Shown here: positions 1 to 8,676 of the stretch, one piece after another
Layout: every line of letters begins with the position of its first letter
Numbering within the stretch: the stretch's first letter is position 1
Source: Larkinella knui
GTDB lineage: Bacteria > Bacteroidota > Bacteroidia > Cytophagales > Spirosomataceae
Direction: 5' to 3'
Assembly: GCF_003858645.1 (NCBI RefSeq)
Contig: NZ_RQJP01000008.1
Location: forward strand, 1 to 64,000
Length of the DNA stretch: 64,000 nt
The notes under the pieces: model-generated
Database searches by the model: none
Told to the model about the DNA's origin: nothing
What the model saw: the letters and a program-made list of their open reading frames with translations, nothing else
Translations under genes and position numbers: made by a program

Positions 1-442
1 CCTGATTAGCGGCATGAACATACACATTCCAAAGCCTACCCCCGGTGTCAACGATGATCTGTCGTTTCCGTCCATTTACCTTTTTAGCTGCATCTATTCC
101 TCGCTGTTCAGAGAGTAAAGGGGCTAGCTTAACACTCTGGCTATCAACGCAAATCAAGGAAGGTGTTGGTTCTCTTCCCTGAGTAATACGATCTCTCCGA
201 TTTAGAGCTTGGTTGAGTCGATTCAAACAACCTTCCCGCTTCCATTTCGTGAAGTAATAATAAACGGCTTGCCAGTGTGGATAGCAGACCGGTAAATTAC
301 GCCACTGACAACCCGTGCGAAGGATATAAAAAATAGCGTTCGTCACTTGACGCAGGCAAAGCCGACGTTTCCGTTGTGTGGGCAAGTAGTTTTCAATAAC
401 TTGCCATTGGGTGTCTGTAAGCTCATTAAATTGAGTAATCAT
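1..442 (-). CDS. IS5-family transposase, N-terminal part, cut by the window edge
   Basis: The first 147 codons read from 442 down to the window edge. The N-terminus begins MITQFNELTDTQWQVIENYL and contains the CQWRNLP motif of the DUF4096-type helix-turn-helix that precedes the catalytic domain in IS5-group (IS427-like) transposases. It is followed by CVDSQSVK, which holds the first Asp of the DDE triad, and by GIDAAKKVNGRKR and VDTGG. These are family signatures, so the assignment is firm although the remaining catalytic residues lie outside the window. An in-frame ATG at 463 (MLQHNRG) is an alternative start. The terminal inverted repeat should lie just upstream; GGGTGTCTGCTTACC (minus strand, about 467-481) is a plausible element end. 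No frameshift is seen in the visible part, so the element may be intact beyond the edge. Confidence 0.9.
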   Translation of the reverse strand, partial: MITQFNELTDTQWQVIENYLPTQRKRRLCLRQVTNAIFYILRTGCQWRNLPVCYPHWQAVYYYFTKWKREGCLNRLNQALNRRDRITQGREPTPSLICVDSQSVKLAPLLSEQRGIDAAKKVNGRKRQIIVDTGGRLWNVYVHAANQ

Positions 443-590
443 ACCTCTATTGTGTTGCAACATAAAGGTAAGCAGACACCCACTTTTTTCACCCAGTTAT
501 AAAATCCCCAACAACTTCTAACATTGTAAGTATCCCCAAAATTCGGACGGTTTAAGCTTAGAGAAAAATGCTAATTCTAAACTGATTCCT

Positions 591-754
591 ATGAAAAAGA
601 CCGCTGCGGTCGATCGTCCGATTCGCCGAATCCCGAATTGTCAAGATCCGCAAGCAGCAGGATAATGGCATTCCCACGAAGGAAGTCTGCCGCTAACAAA
701 GCACTTCCTAAGCCACCGCTCGGGCGGCAGAAAACCGTTTTTAATTGGAAGGCG
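591..754 (+). pseudogene. Decayed IS3-family OrfA (transposase HTH subunit) remnant
   Basis: From 619 to 696 the plus strand reads RFAESRIVKIRKQQ, then DNGIPTKEVCR and a stop codon. This is the hallmark N-terminus of IS3-family OrfA (typical start MKKxRFxExQIVxILKxQ...GxPxKEVCR). An ATGAAAAAG at 591 supplies the expected MKK start but is out of frame with it. After the stop, a shifted frame at 734-754 reads TVFNWKA, matching the following TFYxWKxKYGG segment of the same family. At least two frame disruptions and the loss of everything downstream make this a dead remnant. No OrfB is recognisable. This is a by-eye family match, not a database result. Confidence 0.7.
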
Positions 755-847
755 ATCTGATCCCAACTGGTGATTAATTTCGGAGATCGAATCCCACCTG
801 ATGGGTTTGACCAAAAGAGATTATACCAGAAAAATTCTCCCACAGTT

Positions 848-978
848 TACGGAACACTCCCATTTCCGTACATAATGAGCTTCTAGTCAGCAATTATAGC
901 TGCTTCGGCTTAATCAGACGTTCCCGAAGAACCTGGTTTTATCCAGGCTAGGATTTCTACGGCGTTCAGCCTTGCCGT
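848..978 (-). ncRNA. Multi-hairpin block, possible structured RNA or IS200/IS605-like right end
   Basis: Four stem-loops follow each other closely: TACGGAA/TTCCGTA (848-870, 7-bp arms), CAGC/GCTG (888-902), CCTGG/CCAGG (932-947) and ACGGC/GCCGT (959-978). No reading frame crosses the block. On the minus strand the order is ACGGC stem, CCTGG stem, CAGC stem, then TAGAAGCTC (878-886) followed by the terminal 7-bp hairpin. A GAAGCYC string next to a terminal hairpin is reminiscent of the right ends of IS200/IS605 (TnpB) elements, where the omega guide RNA is encoded. No tnpB reading frame is present upstream, so it would be an orphan end. The structure is directly visible; its identity is speculation. 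Confidence 0.3.
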
Positions 979-1085
979 TCCCTCAGGTATTGCTCCCGTA
1001 TGCTAAAAACCGTACTTCTACGCTAAGACCGCCCTTTTCACCTGGTTAATTTCAATTCGTAAACACACATTAACCTTATAAAGCT

Positions 1086-2015
1086 ATGAAACCCCTATTT
1101 TGCTGCCTTTTACTCATTCTGGTGGGAAGTTGTAAAAGTAACGACGAAGAATCTGCAACACCCGAAAAAACCGTCAACGATGTTGTCTTGACGGCTAAAC
1201 AACTCAGTATGCCGCTTAGCAGCTATGATATCGGTGGCTATCCCGTTCAATCCGTATTGGTTGGCAATTCGATCTATTTTGGGAATTATTCGAATACCGC
1301 CAAGCCCCAGTTCTTTGTTCGCTATGATCTGGCCAACAATACATTTTCTTCGGCTCTGGCTAAATCGAGTAATGTCTGCGGGTGTGGCTACTCCAGTAAG
1401 CTGGTGTCGGATGGCACCAATATCTTTTTTATTGCCAACGATGCCACTAAATACATAGCCTCCTCAAACACCTGGCAACCAGTTACTTATCCTGCAACGG
1501 CGAAGGATAATGCCGGAGAAGCAGGCGTCACGTATTATAATGGCAATATTTATTTTCTGGGTGGCCGTACGCCCAGCACGCTCTTTAAATATTACAGCGT
1601 CAGTCAGGACAAATGGTTCACCGTTCCGAATTACCTCTACGCAACCACCAGCAGTGAACTGGTCGCTTATAAAGAAAGAATCTATGCCCTCGGCGGGCAG
1701 GGAGCTAAACAAAAAATGGCTTACTTTTCGACGACCAACAACACCTGGACGCCCCTGAAAGACCTTCCCTTTGAAGTGGCCAGCAGTTACCAGAATGTTT
1801 ATTCGGCCGTCCTGGGGGATTATTTGTTTCTCCTTCAAAATCAGTCGATTTACATCTATGATCTTATCAAGGACACGTGGGCAACTGATCCCATTAAATT
1901 GGAAAATGTTCCTGGCTACGGCAATCTGTTCTCGAATGGCCAAAAGCTCTATGTAAGTGGAAAAAACAGTTCCAACATCCCTGCCATCACGGAATTGACT
2001 CTGTCAGTGAAATAG
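1086..2015 (+). CDS. Kelch-like beta-propeller lipoprotein
   Basis: 309 aa. The N-terminus is a short lipoprotein signal with lipobox LVGSC, acylated Cys at residue 16, so the mature protein is anchored to a membrane. The body is built of repeated beta-strand units with a Trp near the end, such as ASSNTWQPV, SVSQDKWFTV, FSTTNNTWTPL and LIKDTWATDP, often preceded by a YALGG or YFLGG sheet. This is the pattern of Kelch-type propellers. No catalytic residues are recognisable; a carbohydrate- or protein-binding role is possible but unproven. The gene is monocistronic, with a strong hairpin about 100 bp downstream. It sits directly beside IS debris, so its neighbourhood may have been rearranged. 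Confidence 0.75.
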   Translation: MKPLFCCLLLILVGSCKSNDEESATPEKTVNDVVLTAKQLSMPLSSYDIGGYPVQSVLVGNSIYFGNYSNTAKPQFFVRYDLANNTFSSALAKSSNVCGCGYSSKLVSDGTNIFFIANDATKYIASSNTWQPVTYPATAKDNAGEAGVTYYNGNIYFLGGRTPSTLFKYYSVSQDKWFTVPNYLYATTSSELVAYKERIYALGGQGAKQKMAYFSTTNNTWTPLKDLPFEVASSYQNVYSAVLGDYLFLLQNQSIYIYDLIKDTWATDPIKLENVPGYGNLFSNGQKLYVSGKNSSNIPAITELTLSVK

Positions 2016-2111
2016 CCTATTCGAATGGATAGAGCAATTATGGAGAATAGAATAGGTAACTTCCCGTTGTCCCATCATCTTACTTCCACTGGCCAGACAG
2101 GCTGCTGAATG

Positions 2112-2147
2112 TCAGAGCCCCGGATAGGATCCTATCTGGGGCTCTGA
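2112..2147 (+). terminator. Long GC-rich hairpin downstream of the Kelch lipoprotein gene
   Basis: TCAGAGCCCC and GGGGCTCTGA form the outer stem and GATAG/CTATC the inner stem, interrupted by one mismatch. The 3' side has a weak T-run (TTTGGG). It probably ends or stabilises the upstream transcript. Confidence 0.6.
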
Positions 2148-2259
2148 TTTGGGCGATTTATTTTCACGAAAATGAAAGTATAGGTAGGGTATTTGACACC
2201 AATTCCGTCTATCCTAACGAGGTGTATTTTGCGTCGCTTAGAGATAGTAGTTTGACAGG

Positions 2260-2290
2260 ACCCGGTATTTTTTGCCGGGTTTTGTTTTTA
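2260..2290 (+). terminator. Intrinsic terminator
   Basis: ACCCGG/CCGGGT stem with a T-rich loop, followed by TTTGTTTTTA on the plus strand. It lies between convergent genes and insulates them from each other. Confidence 0.65.
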
Positions 2291-2316
2291 GGAGGGTGGT
2301 TGTACGACCTTACTCT

Positions 2317-3405
2317 TTATTGCCTGACACCGGAAACGGAGGGATAATCACCGATGACGCGTCCATTGGCAGTAAGAACAGGCGTTGTCGTGACTCCATT
2401 GACAATCTCATACTCCTGCTTTTTGGTACCATCCAGACAGTCGAAGGTGCAGAGTTTGTCATCAATTCCTACATAAACCAGTCCATTAGCGATAATGGGG
2501 TCTGTTCGAATCGAACTTTTGTAGGACCAACGCTCTTGTCCGGTCGCGGCATCCAGAGCATACAACTTTTCGAAATTATCACTGAAGTACACTACTCCGT
2601 TGCTTACTACTGGACTTTTGACGACCGTTCCCTTTGTAGCGAAGCTCCAGAGCTTGCGACCCGTTACTGCATTTAAGGCATATAAATGGTCATCATGGCT
2701 ACCAAAATAAACGATGCCATTGGCAACTGTAGGACTGCTGAAGATAATATAACCGGCTTCAAATTCCCATTTCTTCATTCCTGTCAAGGCATCTACCGCA
2801 TAAAGTTTCTTGTCGTTACTGCCGAAATAAACCGTCCCATTATTAACCGTGGGGCTTGAATAAATCATGTCATTTGCCGAAAACTCCCAAAGCTTTTCTC
2901 CAGTGGCCGCTTTTATCGCATAAAGATTATAATCGTAACTGCCAACATAAACCACCCCGTTGGCGACAGCAGGGCTTGAATAGATGGCTTCTTTTGGCTC
3001 AAACGTCCATAACAGTTTTCCGGTCTTTGATTCGAGAGCTAACAACGCAGCTCCTCCAGCATAAACCACCCCATTGGCAACCGTGGGGCTCGAAGTAACA
3101 TTTCGCCCCGTATTATACGTCCATTTTTCCTGGCCTGTACTTATATCGATCGCATACAAATTATGGTCATAACTGCCCAGGTAAAGAATCCCTTCAGCAA
3201 TCATTGCGGTACCAAAGCTAACCTCCCCCATTTTAAACGTCCACTGCCTGGTATTTGTCGTTGTATTCAGGGCTATGATATTCCCCCAGTTAGTGAAGTA
3301 GGCCGTGATAGATGGCGCAATTTCAATCACTGGTTTCTTTTTGCAACTGGTAAAAAGGAACAGAAAGCTGACTAGAATAAAGAGAAGACGATTTTTTTTG
3401 ATCAT
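2317..3405 (-). CDS. PQQ-type beta-propeller repeat lipoprotein (BamB-like fold)
   Basis: Starting at 3405 gives MIKKNRLLFILVSF... with lipobox FTSC, a better lipoprotein signal than the upstream in-frame ATG at 3423; length is then 362 aa. The mature part is a regular series of PQQ-like repeats with the signature LYAxDxxTGxxxWxF: LYAIDISTGQEKWTY, LYAIKAATGEKLWEF, LYAVDALTGMKKWEF, LYALNAVTGRKLWSF and LYALDAATGQERWSY, each followed by SSPTVANGVVYxGSxD. The repeat family forms six- to eight-bladed propellers. Dehydrogenase active-site residues are not seen, so it is probably a binding or scaffold protein at the cell envelope. The repeats are unusually regular. Neighbours give no functional clue. 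Confidence 0.85.
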   Translation of the reverse strand: MIKKNRLLFILVSFLFLFTSCKKKPVIEIAPSITAYFTNWGNIIALNTTTNTRQWTFKMGEVSFGTAMIAEGILYLGSYDHNLYAIDISTGQEKWTYNTGRNVTSSPTVANGVVYAGGAALLALESKTGKLLWTFEPKEAIYSSPAVANGVVYVGSYDYNLYAIKAATGEKLWEFSANDMIYSSPTVNNGTVYFGSNDKKLYAVDALTGMKKWEFEAGYIIFSSPTVANGIVYFGSHDDHLYALNAVTGRKLWSFATKGTVVKSPVVSNGVVYFSDNFEKLYALDAATGQERWSYKSSIRTDPIIANGLVYVGIDDKLCTFDCLDGTKKQEYEIVNGVTTTPVLTANGRVIGDYPSVSGVRQ

Positions 3406-3660
3406 ATCTTTAGTAGTGACCATTGATTTTCAGGCTAATTCGATCTATGGGGTTCAAAAGTAAGTAGTTTCGGTTACACCCCATGAAGAAGGTAAGCAAA
3501 TTGGCCGATCTAGTCAGTTTAATTAGTTTTAGGCACAACAATCACGTGCTCCTGTACTTGCTCCATCTGCCTAAAGCTCGTTGACCAGTAGTAAAGGAAC
3601 GCCTGTTCACCTTTTCAAAACCGCCCGGCACGCGTGTAAACCGGTCGCCATGCTAAACCC

Positions 3661-5823
3661 TTACACCGCATCCAGATTGAACGGCAAGGTCCGGATCCGT
3701 TTACCCGTTAGGTCAAAAATGGCGTTGCAGAGGGCCGGGGCAAAAGGCGGCAAACCTGGCTCTCCTACCCCACCGGCTTTTTCGTCGTTTTCCATGATGT
3801 GCACCTCGATACGGGGAATGTCCGTTATCCGCGGCATTGGGTACGTGTTGAAATTCTGCTCAACGGCCTTGCCGTCTTTAAAGGTGATCGCGTGCTTGGT
3901 GGCGGCACCCAGCCCCATGACGATGCTGCCTTCCACCTGCGCCCGGATGATGTCCGGATTTACGTACCAGCCACAATCGATCAGGGCGATTACGCGGTCG
4001 ATCTTTACGTTGCCATCCGGTTTCCGCGCTACCACAACGATGTGGCCGGCAATGCTGCCGAAACATTCGGTCAGGGCCACACCCCATCCTGTTTTTTTGT
4101 CCCTCGTCGGCCAGCCGCTCACCGCTTCCAGCTGATCGATGAAAGCCCGGTACCGTTTGTCATCGAGGTGGTTTCTCCGAAATTCCAACGGGTCTTTCCC
4201 GGCTTCATGGGCCAGCTCGTCGATAAAACTCTCGCAGGCAAAGGCATTCGTGGAGGCATAAACCGAACGCCACCACATCACCGGTATGGGCGCACGGGTT
4301 CCTACGCCACCAAAACTGTAGTGCGGAATCGACTTGTAATAAGGACTCGACAGCCCTTCCATCGTACCGGTATTATCGCCCAGCGGTTTAGGGTCGGGGT
4401 AGGGTTCCGGGGTCCAGTCCTGTCCAATCCACTGCGCGGCCGTCAGGGCCTGAAAAGCGATTATACGGCCGTTCTCGTCAATACCGCCTTTGCAGGCATA
4501 AAAAGCACCGGTCCGGAACGGCCCCATCCGCATGTCATCTTCCCGGGTCCATACGACCTGAACGGGCGCTTTGACGGCTCTGGAAATCAGAGCGGCTTCG
4601 TGCGGATAGTCGGTGAATGCCTTGCGGCCAAAGCCTCCGCCGAGAAAAGTCATGTGGACGGTGACCTGCGCTTTGGGAACGCCCATCCGTTCGCTCAGAT
4701 CGGCCTGTATCCAGTTTGCTTCCTGAATTGGCCCCCAGATTTCGATGCCGTTTTCCTGAACATGGGCGATGCAATTGAGCGGTTCCATACAGCTATGAGC
4801 CTGATAAGGCGTTTCGTAAACGGCCTCGATTTTTTTGGCCGCCCCCCGAAGTGCCGTTTCAACGGTTTCTGACGAAGCGGGTTTCGTCAGATTTTCCCGC
4901 ATCTGGGCGGCTAGCCGGTCGCTGTCAAGGTGGTCGAATCCCGAATCGTCCCATTCGACCGTTAGCACCTTGCGGCCCTGCATCGCAGCCCAGAGCGAAT
5001 CGGCCACAACGGCCACGCCTTCGTAAAGATGAGCAAAAACGGCTCTCTGCACCGTCAGGACCTGCCTTACGCCCGGTACGGCCTTTGCTTTCGAGTCGTC
5101 GAAATGCTTTACTTTCCCCCGAAACCGGGGGTTGCGCTCCACCACGGCATACAGCATACCGGGCAATTTTTTATCGAGGCCAAATAAAGCCGTGCCATTC
5201 GTTTTGGCCGGAATATCCTGCCGGGGCAACGGTTTTCCAATGCATGTATACGCCTTGCGGTTCTTTAAAACTACGTTTTCGGGCGGGCTTAATGCGGAGG
5301 CCGCTTCAACCAGGGCGCCATAGCCGAGCTTCCTGCCGGTGGGGCGGTGGATCACCTCTCCACCAGCAGCATGGCAGTCTGAAACCGGAACGTTCCATTG
5401 GTTTGCGGCTGCCCGGATGAGCATTTCCCGGGCCGATGCGCCGATACGCAGGAGTTGTTCGTACCACCCCCGAACCGAGAAACTGCCCTCCTGAGGCTGA
5501 GGGCCAAATTTCTCAGGATTTGCCGGGGCAAATAAAACCGAAACCTGATCCAGATGTACTTCCAGTTCTTCCGCGATCATCTGCGGAATCGCCTGGGAGG
5601 TTCCCTGCCCCATTTCCGAGCGGTGATTCATGATTGTCACCCGCCCGGTGTTGGCAATGGAAATCCAGGCGACGAGTTCCTGAGCCGGCGCTGGCCCGCC
5701 GATCAGTGTCACGACCGTTTTGCCCGAAGCCGACAGCGAAGCCCCCACCGTCAGGGCAATTCCTGAAAGACCAGTCTGGCGGATAAAGTGTCTGCGGGAT
5801 AAACTCCCTTTGTTCGTTTTCAT
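3661..5823 (-). CDS. Molybdopterin-binding large subunit of an isoquinoline 1-oxidoreductase-like enzyme (second copy)
   Basis: 720 aa. A Tat signal with SRRHFI at residues 9-14 sends the folded cofactor-loaded enzyme across the inner membrane. The body matches the xanthine-dehydrogenase-family large subunit of the IorB/aldehyde oxidase type: EMGQGTSQAIPQMIAEELE near the N-terminus, FLGGGFGRKAF mid-protein, and GGVGEPGLPP near the C-terminus, where the Glu of GVGE is the expected catalytic base. These enzymes hydroxylate N-heterocycles or oxidise aldehydes through a Mo-cytosine-dinucleotide cofactor. The gene starts 12 bp after the stop of the [2Fe-2S] subunit gene and ends the operon. It is a clear but divergent homologue of the first gene of the same operon (6348-8507). 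The substrate cannot be read from sequence. Confidence 0.9.
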   Translation of the reverse strand: MKTNKGSLSRRHFIRQTGLSGIALTVGASLSASGKTVVTLIGGPAPAQELVAWISIANTGRVTIMNHRSEMGQGTSQAIPQMIAEELEVHLDQVSVLFAPANPEKFGPQPQEGSFSVRGWYEQLLRIGASAREMLIRAAANQWNVPVSDCHAAGGEVIHRPTGRKLGYGALVEAASALSPPENVVLKNRKAYTCIGKPLPRQDIPAKTNGTALFGLDKKLPGMLYAVVERNPRFRGKVKHFDDSKAKAVPGVRQVLTVQRAVFAHLYEGVAVVADSLWAAMQGRKVLTVEWDDSGFDHLDSDRLAAQMRENLTKPASSETVETALRGAAKKIEAVYETPYQAHSCMEPLNCIAHVQENGIEIWGPIQEANWIQADLSERMGVPKAQVTVHMTFLGGGFGRKAFTDYPHEAALISRAVKAPVQVVWTREDDMRMGPFRTGAFYACKGGIDENGRIIAFQALTAAQWIGQDWTPEPYPDPKPLGDNTGTMEGLSSPYYKSIPHYSFGGVGTRAPIPVMWWRSVYASTNAFACESFIDELAHEAGKDPLEFRRNHLDDKRYRAFIDQLEAVSGWPTRDKKTGWGVALTECFGSIAGHIVVVARKPDGNVKIDRVIALIDCGWYVNPDIIRAQVEGSIVMGLGAATKHAITFKDGKAVEQNFNTYPMPRITDIPRIEVHIMENDEKAGGVGEPGLPPFAPALCNAIFDLTGKRIRTLPFNLDAV

Positions 5824-5835
5824 CAGCAGCCCATT

Positions 5836-6303
5836 TTATGGCGTAAGGCCTGCGGCTTTTTTGATGGCCTTCCGGATTCGCGGATAGGTGCCGCAGCGGC
5901 AGATATTTCCCTGCATGGCCGCATCGATAGCCTCGTCGGTGGGGTGCGGATTGGTTTTTAACAAGGCCGCTGCCGCCATAATTTGCCCGCTTTGGCAATA
6001 ACCGCATTGGGGCACCTGTTCGTCAATCCACGCTTTTTGGACCGGATGCGTATGGGTCGGCGATAGCCCTTCGATGGTCGTGATCTGTTGATGGGTTATC
6101 GCCGAAACCGGAAACGAACAAGACCGGATCGGTGCCCCGTCGAGATGGATTGTGCAAGCGCCACACTGCGCAATACCGCATCCGTATTTGGTGCCTGTCA
6201 GGCCAATCAGGTCGCGAATGACCCAGAGTAAAGGCATCTGCGCGTCGGCCTTAACCGTGTAGGTTTTTTGGTTGACTGTTAACGTGTACGTAGGCATAGG
6301 CAT
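5836..6303 (-). CDS. [2Fe-2S] small subunit of the molybdenum hydroxylase (IorA-like)
   Basis: 155 aa, the normal length for the family. A plant-type ferredoxin cluster is coordinated by Cys42, 47, 50 and 62 ([16 protein letters not shown] then SC). A second C-terminal helical cluster uses Cys100, 103, 135 and 137 (CGYCQSG then NICRCGTY). All eight ligands are present. It relays electrons from the Mo centre to an external acceptor. It has no signal peptide of its own, so it would be co-exported with a Tat-bearing large subunit ('hitch-hiker' export, known for this family). It lies between two large-subunit genes, 44 bp after the first and 12 bp before the second, and could serve either or both. 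Confidence 0.93.
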   Translation of the reverse strand: MPMPTYTLTVNQKTYTVKADAQMPLLWVIRDLIGLTGTKYGCGIAQCGACTIHLDGAPIRSCSFPVSAITHQQITTIEGLSPTHTHPVQKAWIDEQVPQCGYCQSGQIMAAAALLKTNPHPTDEAIDAAMQGNICRCGTYPRIRKAIKKAAGLTP

Positions 6304-6347
6304 TGATTTTAGATCAGTATCATGGACCGACAGGTCACTTGTTAAAG

Positions 6348-8507
6348 CTAGTCCGGTTTTGTCAGGTCTACCAGGCGCAGGGGTAACCGACGAAGCCGTT
6401 TTCCCGTGGCTGCGAAAAGAGCATTGGCAAGGGCCGGCGCAACGGGCGGTACACCCGGCTCACCCGCTCCCCCCATAGGGCCCGTGCCGGGTACAAGGTA
6501 GACGTCGATGACCGGGGTTTCGTTGATGCGCAGCATGCGGTAATCATGAAAATTGCTCTGCTGCACCTGCCCCTCCTTGAGGGTGATTTCGCCGTATAAG
6601 GCCGCAGTCAGGCCATACACGATACCACTCTCCATCTGTGCCCGCACGCCATCGGGATTTACGGCCAGTCCACAGTCAATGGCGCAGACCACCCGGTGGA
6701 TACGGATCTGCTGCCGGTCGACTGACACCTCGACAATCTGGGCAACGTAACTTCCCATGGCCGCATGGACGGCAACACCGCCGAAATGACCGGGGGGCAA
6801 GGGCATTCCCCAATTGGCTTTTTCAGCCGCCAGCGTCAGGGCGGCCAGATACCGGGGCTGATCGTTCAGCAACGCCCGCCGGTAATCAACCGGGTCCTGG
6901 CTGGCCAGGCTGGCTAGCTCGTCGATGAGCGTTTCCATGACAAAAGCAGTGTGTGTATGGCCGACCGAGCGCCAGGGCAAAACCGGAACCCCGCAGACCG
7001 TGGTGTGGAGTTCAACAGCCTGATCGGGAATGCGCGCCAGATACGGTGAACCGTGTATGCCCCCCACCGAACTATAGTCGATGCCGTTTTGCACAATTTC
7101 CGACGCCAGGGGTGTATTTTCAAACAGCGACTGCCCAACGATCCGGTGTTGCCAGGCAACGGGAAAACCGTCCGGACCAATACCGATCCGGGCCCGGTGT
7201 ACGTACACCGGCCGGTAGTAGCCTCCCCGGATATCGTCTTCTCTCGTCCAGACTAGTTTGATAGGTTTGCCACTGGCTTTAGCGATATGAACCGCTTCCA
7301 TCACCCAGTCGTCCTGGAAGGAGCCGCGTCTCCCAAAACTCCCGCCCAGAAAAAGCGTATTCAACTCGACCTGCTCCGGTTTAAAGCCTAAAAATGCGGC
7401 CACTTCGGCCTGGTGCAGCAAGGGCGATTGCGTGCCGGTCCAGAGCTGACAGCGGTCGTTCAGAATCCGGACGGTGCAGTTCAACGGCTCCATCGGAGCG
7501 TGGGCCAGGTAGGGGAAACGGAATTCGGCTTCGATCCTTCCGGTGGCTTTCGCCAAGGCGGTGACAACATCCCCTTTTTGCTGGCTGGCGATGCCGGTGG
7601 TGTCTGCTAAAGCCCGGTATTCCGCCAGTTGTGTGGTGCTGTCGACCGCAACCAGCGCGCCCGGCTCCCACTCGATTTTCAGGGCATCGCGTCCGCGACT
7701 GGCGGCCCAGAAATGATCTCCCAGCACCGCAACGCCCGTCGGAATCCGGACCACCGCACGAACGCCCGGCAGGGCTCGCGCCCGCGTTGCATCCACGGAT
7801 TTAACCTGCCCGCCGAAAACCGGTGGACGAGCCACAACGGCCGTTAGCAAACCGGGAAACTGAACATCCAGACCATATTTGGCCTTTCCGTTGATCTTGT
7901 CAGGACTGTCCAGCCGCTTCGGCGATGTGCCGATGTATTTCCAGTCCTTCGGTTCGCGCAAGGTCACCGAAGGTACCGGCAGCGCCGAAGCCTCACGGGC
8001 GACTTCACCATAACTGATCCGCTTCCGGCCGGCGATGACATAGCCATTTTCCGTTCGGCAGTCACTGGGTTGCACCCCAAACCGGTTGGCGGCAGCACGC
8101 ACCAGCATCGCCCGGGCCGTTGCCCCCGCCTGGCGACAGCGGTCGAATTCGGAACGGGTGGAATCGGACCCGCCGGTCGACTGGATGGCGAGCGATTGGG
8201 CAAAATCCGTCCCTTTTCCCGAGGACCGGGGTTCAACCTGTATGGTCTGCCAGTCGCAGTCCAGTTCTTCCGCAATCAGCATGGATAAGGTTGTCCAGAT
8301 GCCCTGCCCCATCTCCACTTTCAACAGAATGATATGAATGCGGTTATCCGTACTGATCCGCAGAAACGCGTTGAGTTCCGTAGCGACTGGTGCCAAGGCA
8401 CGTTGGACAACCTTCGCCGGAACAGCAAAACCGATTAACAAGCCACCACTGAGCAGTGAACCGGTCCTGAGGAAATCCCGGCGATTGATCGGGCTATTTT
8501 TTTTCAT
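6348..8507 (-). CDS. Molybdopterin-binding large subunit of an isoquinoline 1-oxidoreductase-like enzyme (first copy)
   Basis: 719 aa. Tat motif NRRDFL at residues 8-13 is followed by a glycine-rich hydrophobic stretch. Family motifs are [29 protein letters not shown] and [13 protein letters not shown], the last with the catalytic Glu. It opens the operon; the small subunit follows after 44 bp and the second large subunit after that. By eye it shares the same motif order and C-terminus ([12 protein letters not shown] versus TGKRIRTLPFNL) with its paralogue but differs in much of the middle, so the two probably accept different substrates or form separate enzymes with the shared small subunit. 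No cytochrome c subunit or MoCo-insertion chaperone (XdhC type) gene is adjacent. Confidence 0.9.
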   Translation of the reverse strand: MKKNSPINRRDFLRTGSLLSGGLLIGFAVPAKVVQRALAPVATELNAFLRISTDNRIHIILLKVEMGQGIWTTLSMLIAEELDCDWQTIQVEPRSSGKGTDFAQSLAIQSTGGSDSTRSEFDRCRQAGATARAMLVRAAANRFGVQPSDCRTENGYVIAGRKRISYGEVAREASALPVPSVTLREPKDWKYIGTSPKRLDSPDKINGKAKYGLDVQFPGLLTAVVARPPVFGGQVKSVDATRARALPGVRAVVRIPTGVAVLGDHFWAASRGRDALKIEWEPGALVAVDSTTQLAEYRALADTTGIASQQKGDVVTALAKATGRIEAEFRFPYLAHAPMEPLNCTVRILNDRCQLWTGTQSPLLHQAEVAAFLGFKPEQVELNTLFLGGSFGRRGSFQDDWVMEAVHIAKASGKPIKLVWTREDDIRGGYYRPVYVHRARIGIGPDGFPVAWQHRIVGQSLFENTPLASEIVQNGIDYSSVGGIHGSPYLARIPDQAVELHTTVCGVPVLPWRSVGHTHTAFVMETLIDELASLASQDPVDYRRALLNDQPRYLAALTLAAEKANWGMPLPPGHFGGVAVHAAMGSYVAQIVEVSVDRQQIRIHRVVCAIDCGLAVNPDGVRAQMESGIVYGLTAALYGEITLKEGQVQQSNFHDYRMLRINETPVIDVYLVPGTGPMGGAGEPGVPPVAPALANALFAATGKRLRRLPLRLVDLTKPD

Positions 8508-8676
8508 TTCGTTCTTTTGGTCGACTCCGACATAGAGGATCAGTTCAAAGAACGCAGTGCTGGAGCTGGTACGGAAAATAGAATGACAACAAGCCGGAAT
8601 TACTTGACCAACGGCCTAAAAATCACCTTTTCACGGTGTAAAGCCCAAGGCGGTTTTGATCGTTCCTGCGGTATTC

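Larger units (their letters stand above)
464..1085. other. Gene-poor stretch between the IS5 end and the first lipoprotein gene
   Basis: This 620-base stretch holds the putative IS5 terminus, the IS3 OrfA remnant (591-754) and the hairpin-rich block at 848-978. The last 50 bases before the gene at 1086 are AT-rich and should contain its promoter. I could not pick a convincing -33/-7 pair. Confidence 0.6.
2016..2316. other. Intergenic region between convergent propeller genes
   Basis: About 300 bp between two genes that point at each other. It holds two hairpins (2112-2147 and 2260-2290), described separately, and no supported reading frame. Confidence 0.6.

Noticed and set aside
589-843. 84-codon frame on the minus strand
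   Set aside because: It is antisense to the IS3 OrfA remnant, has no ribosome-binding site or family, and its residues reflect the opposite-strand coding signal.
3799-4872. 357-codon plus-strand frame
   Set aside because: Antisense to the molybdopterin subunit gene. Long antisense frames are common in this GC-rich coding DNA.
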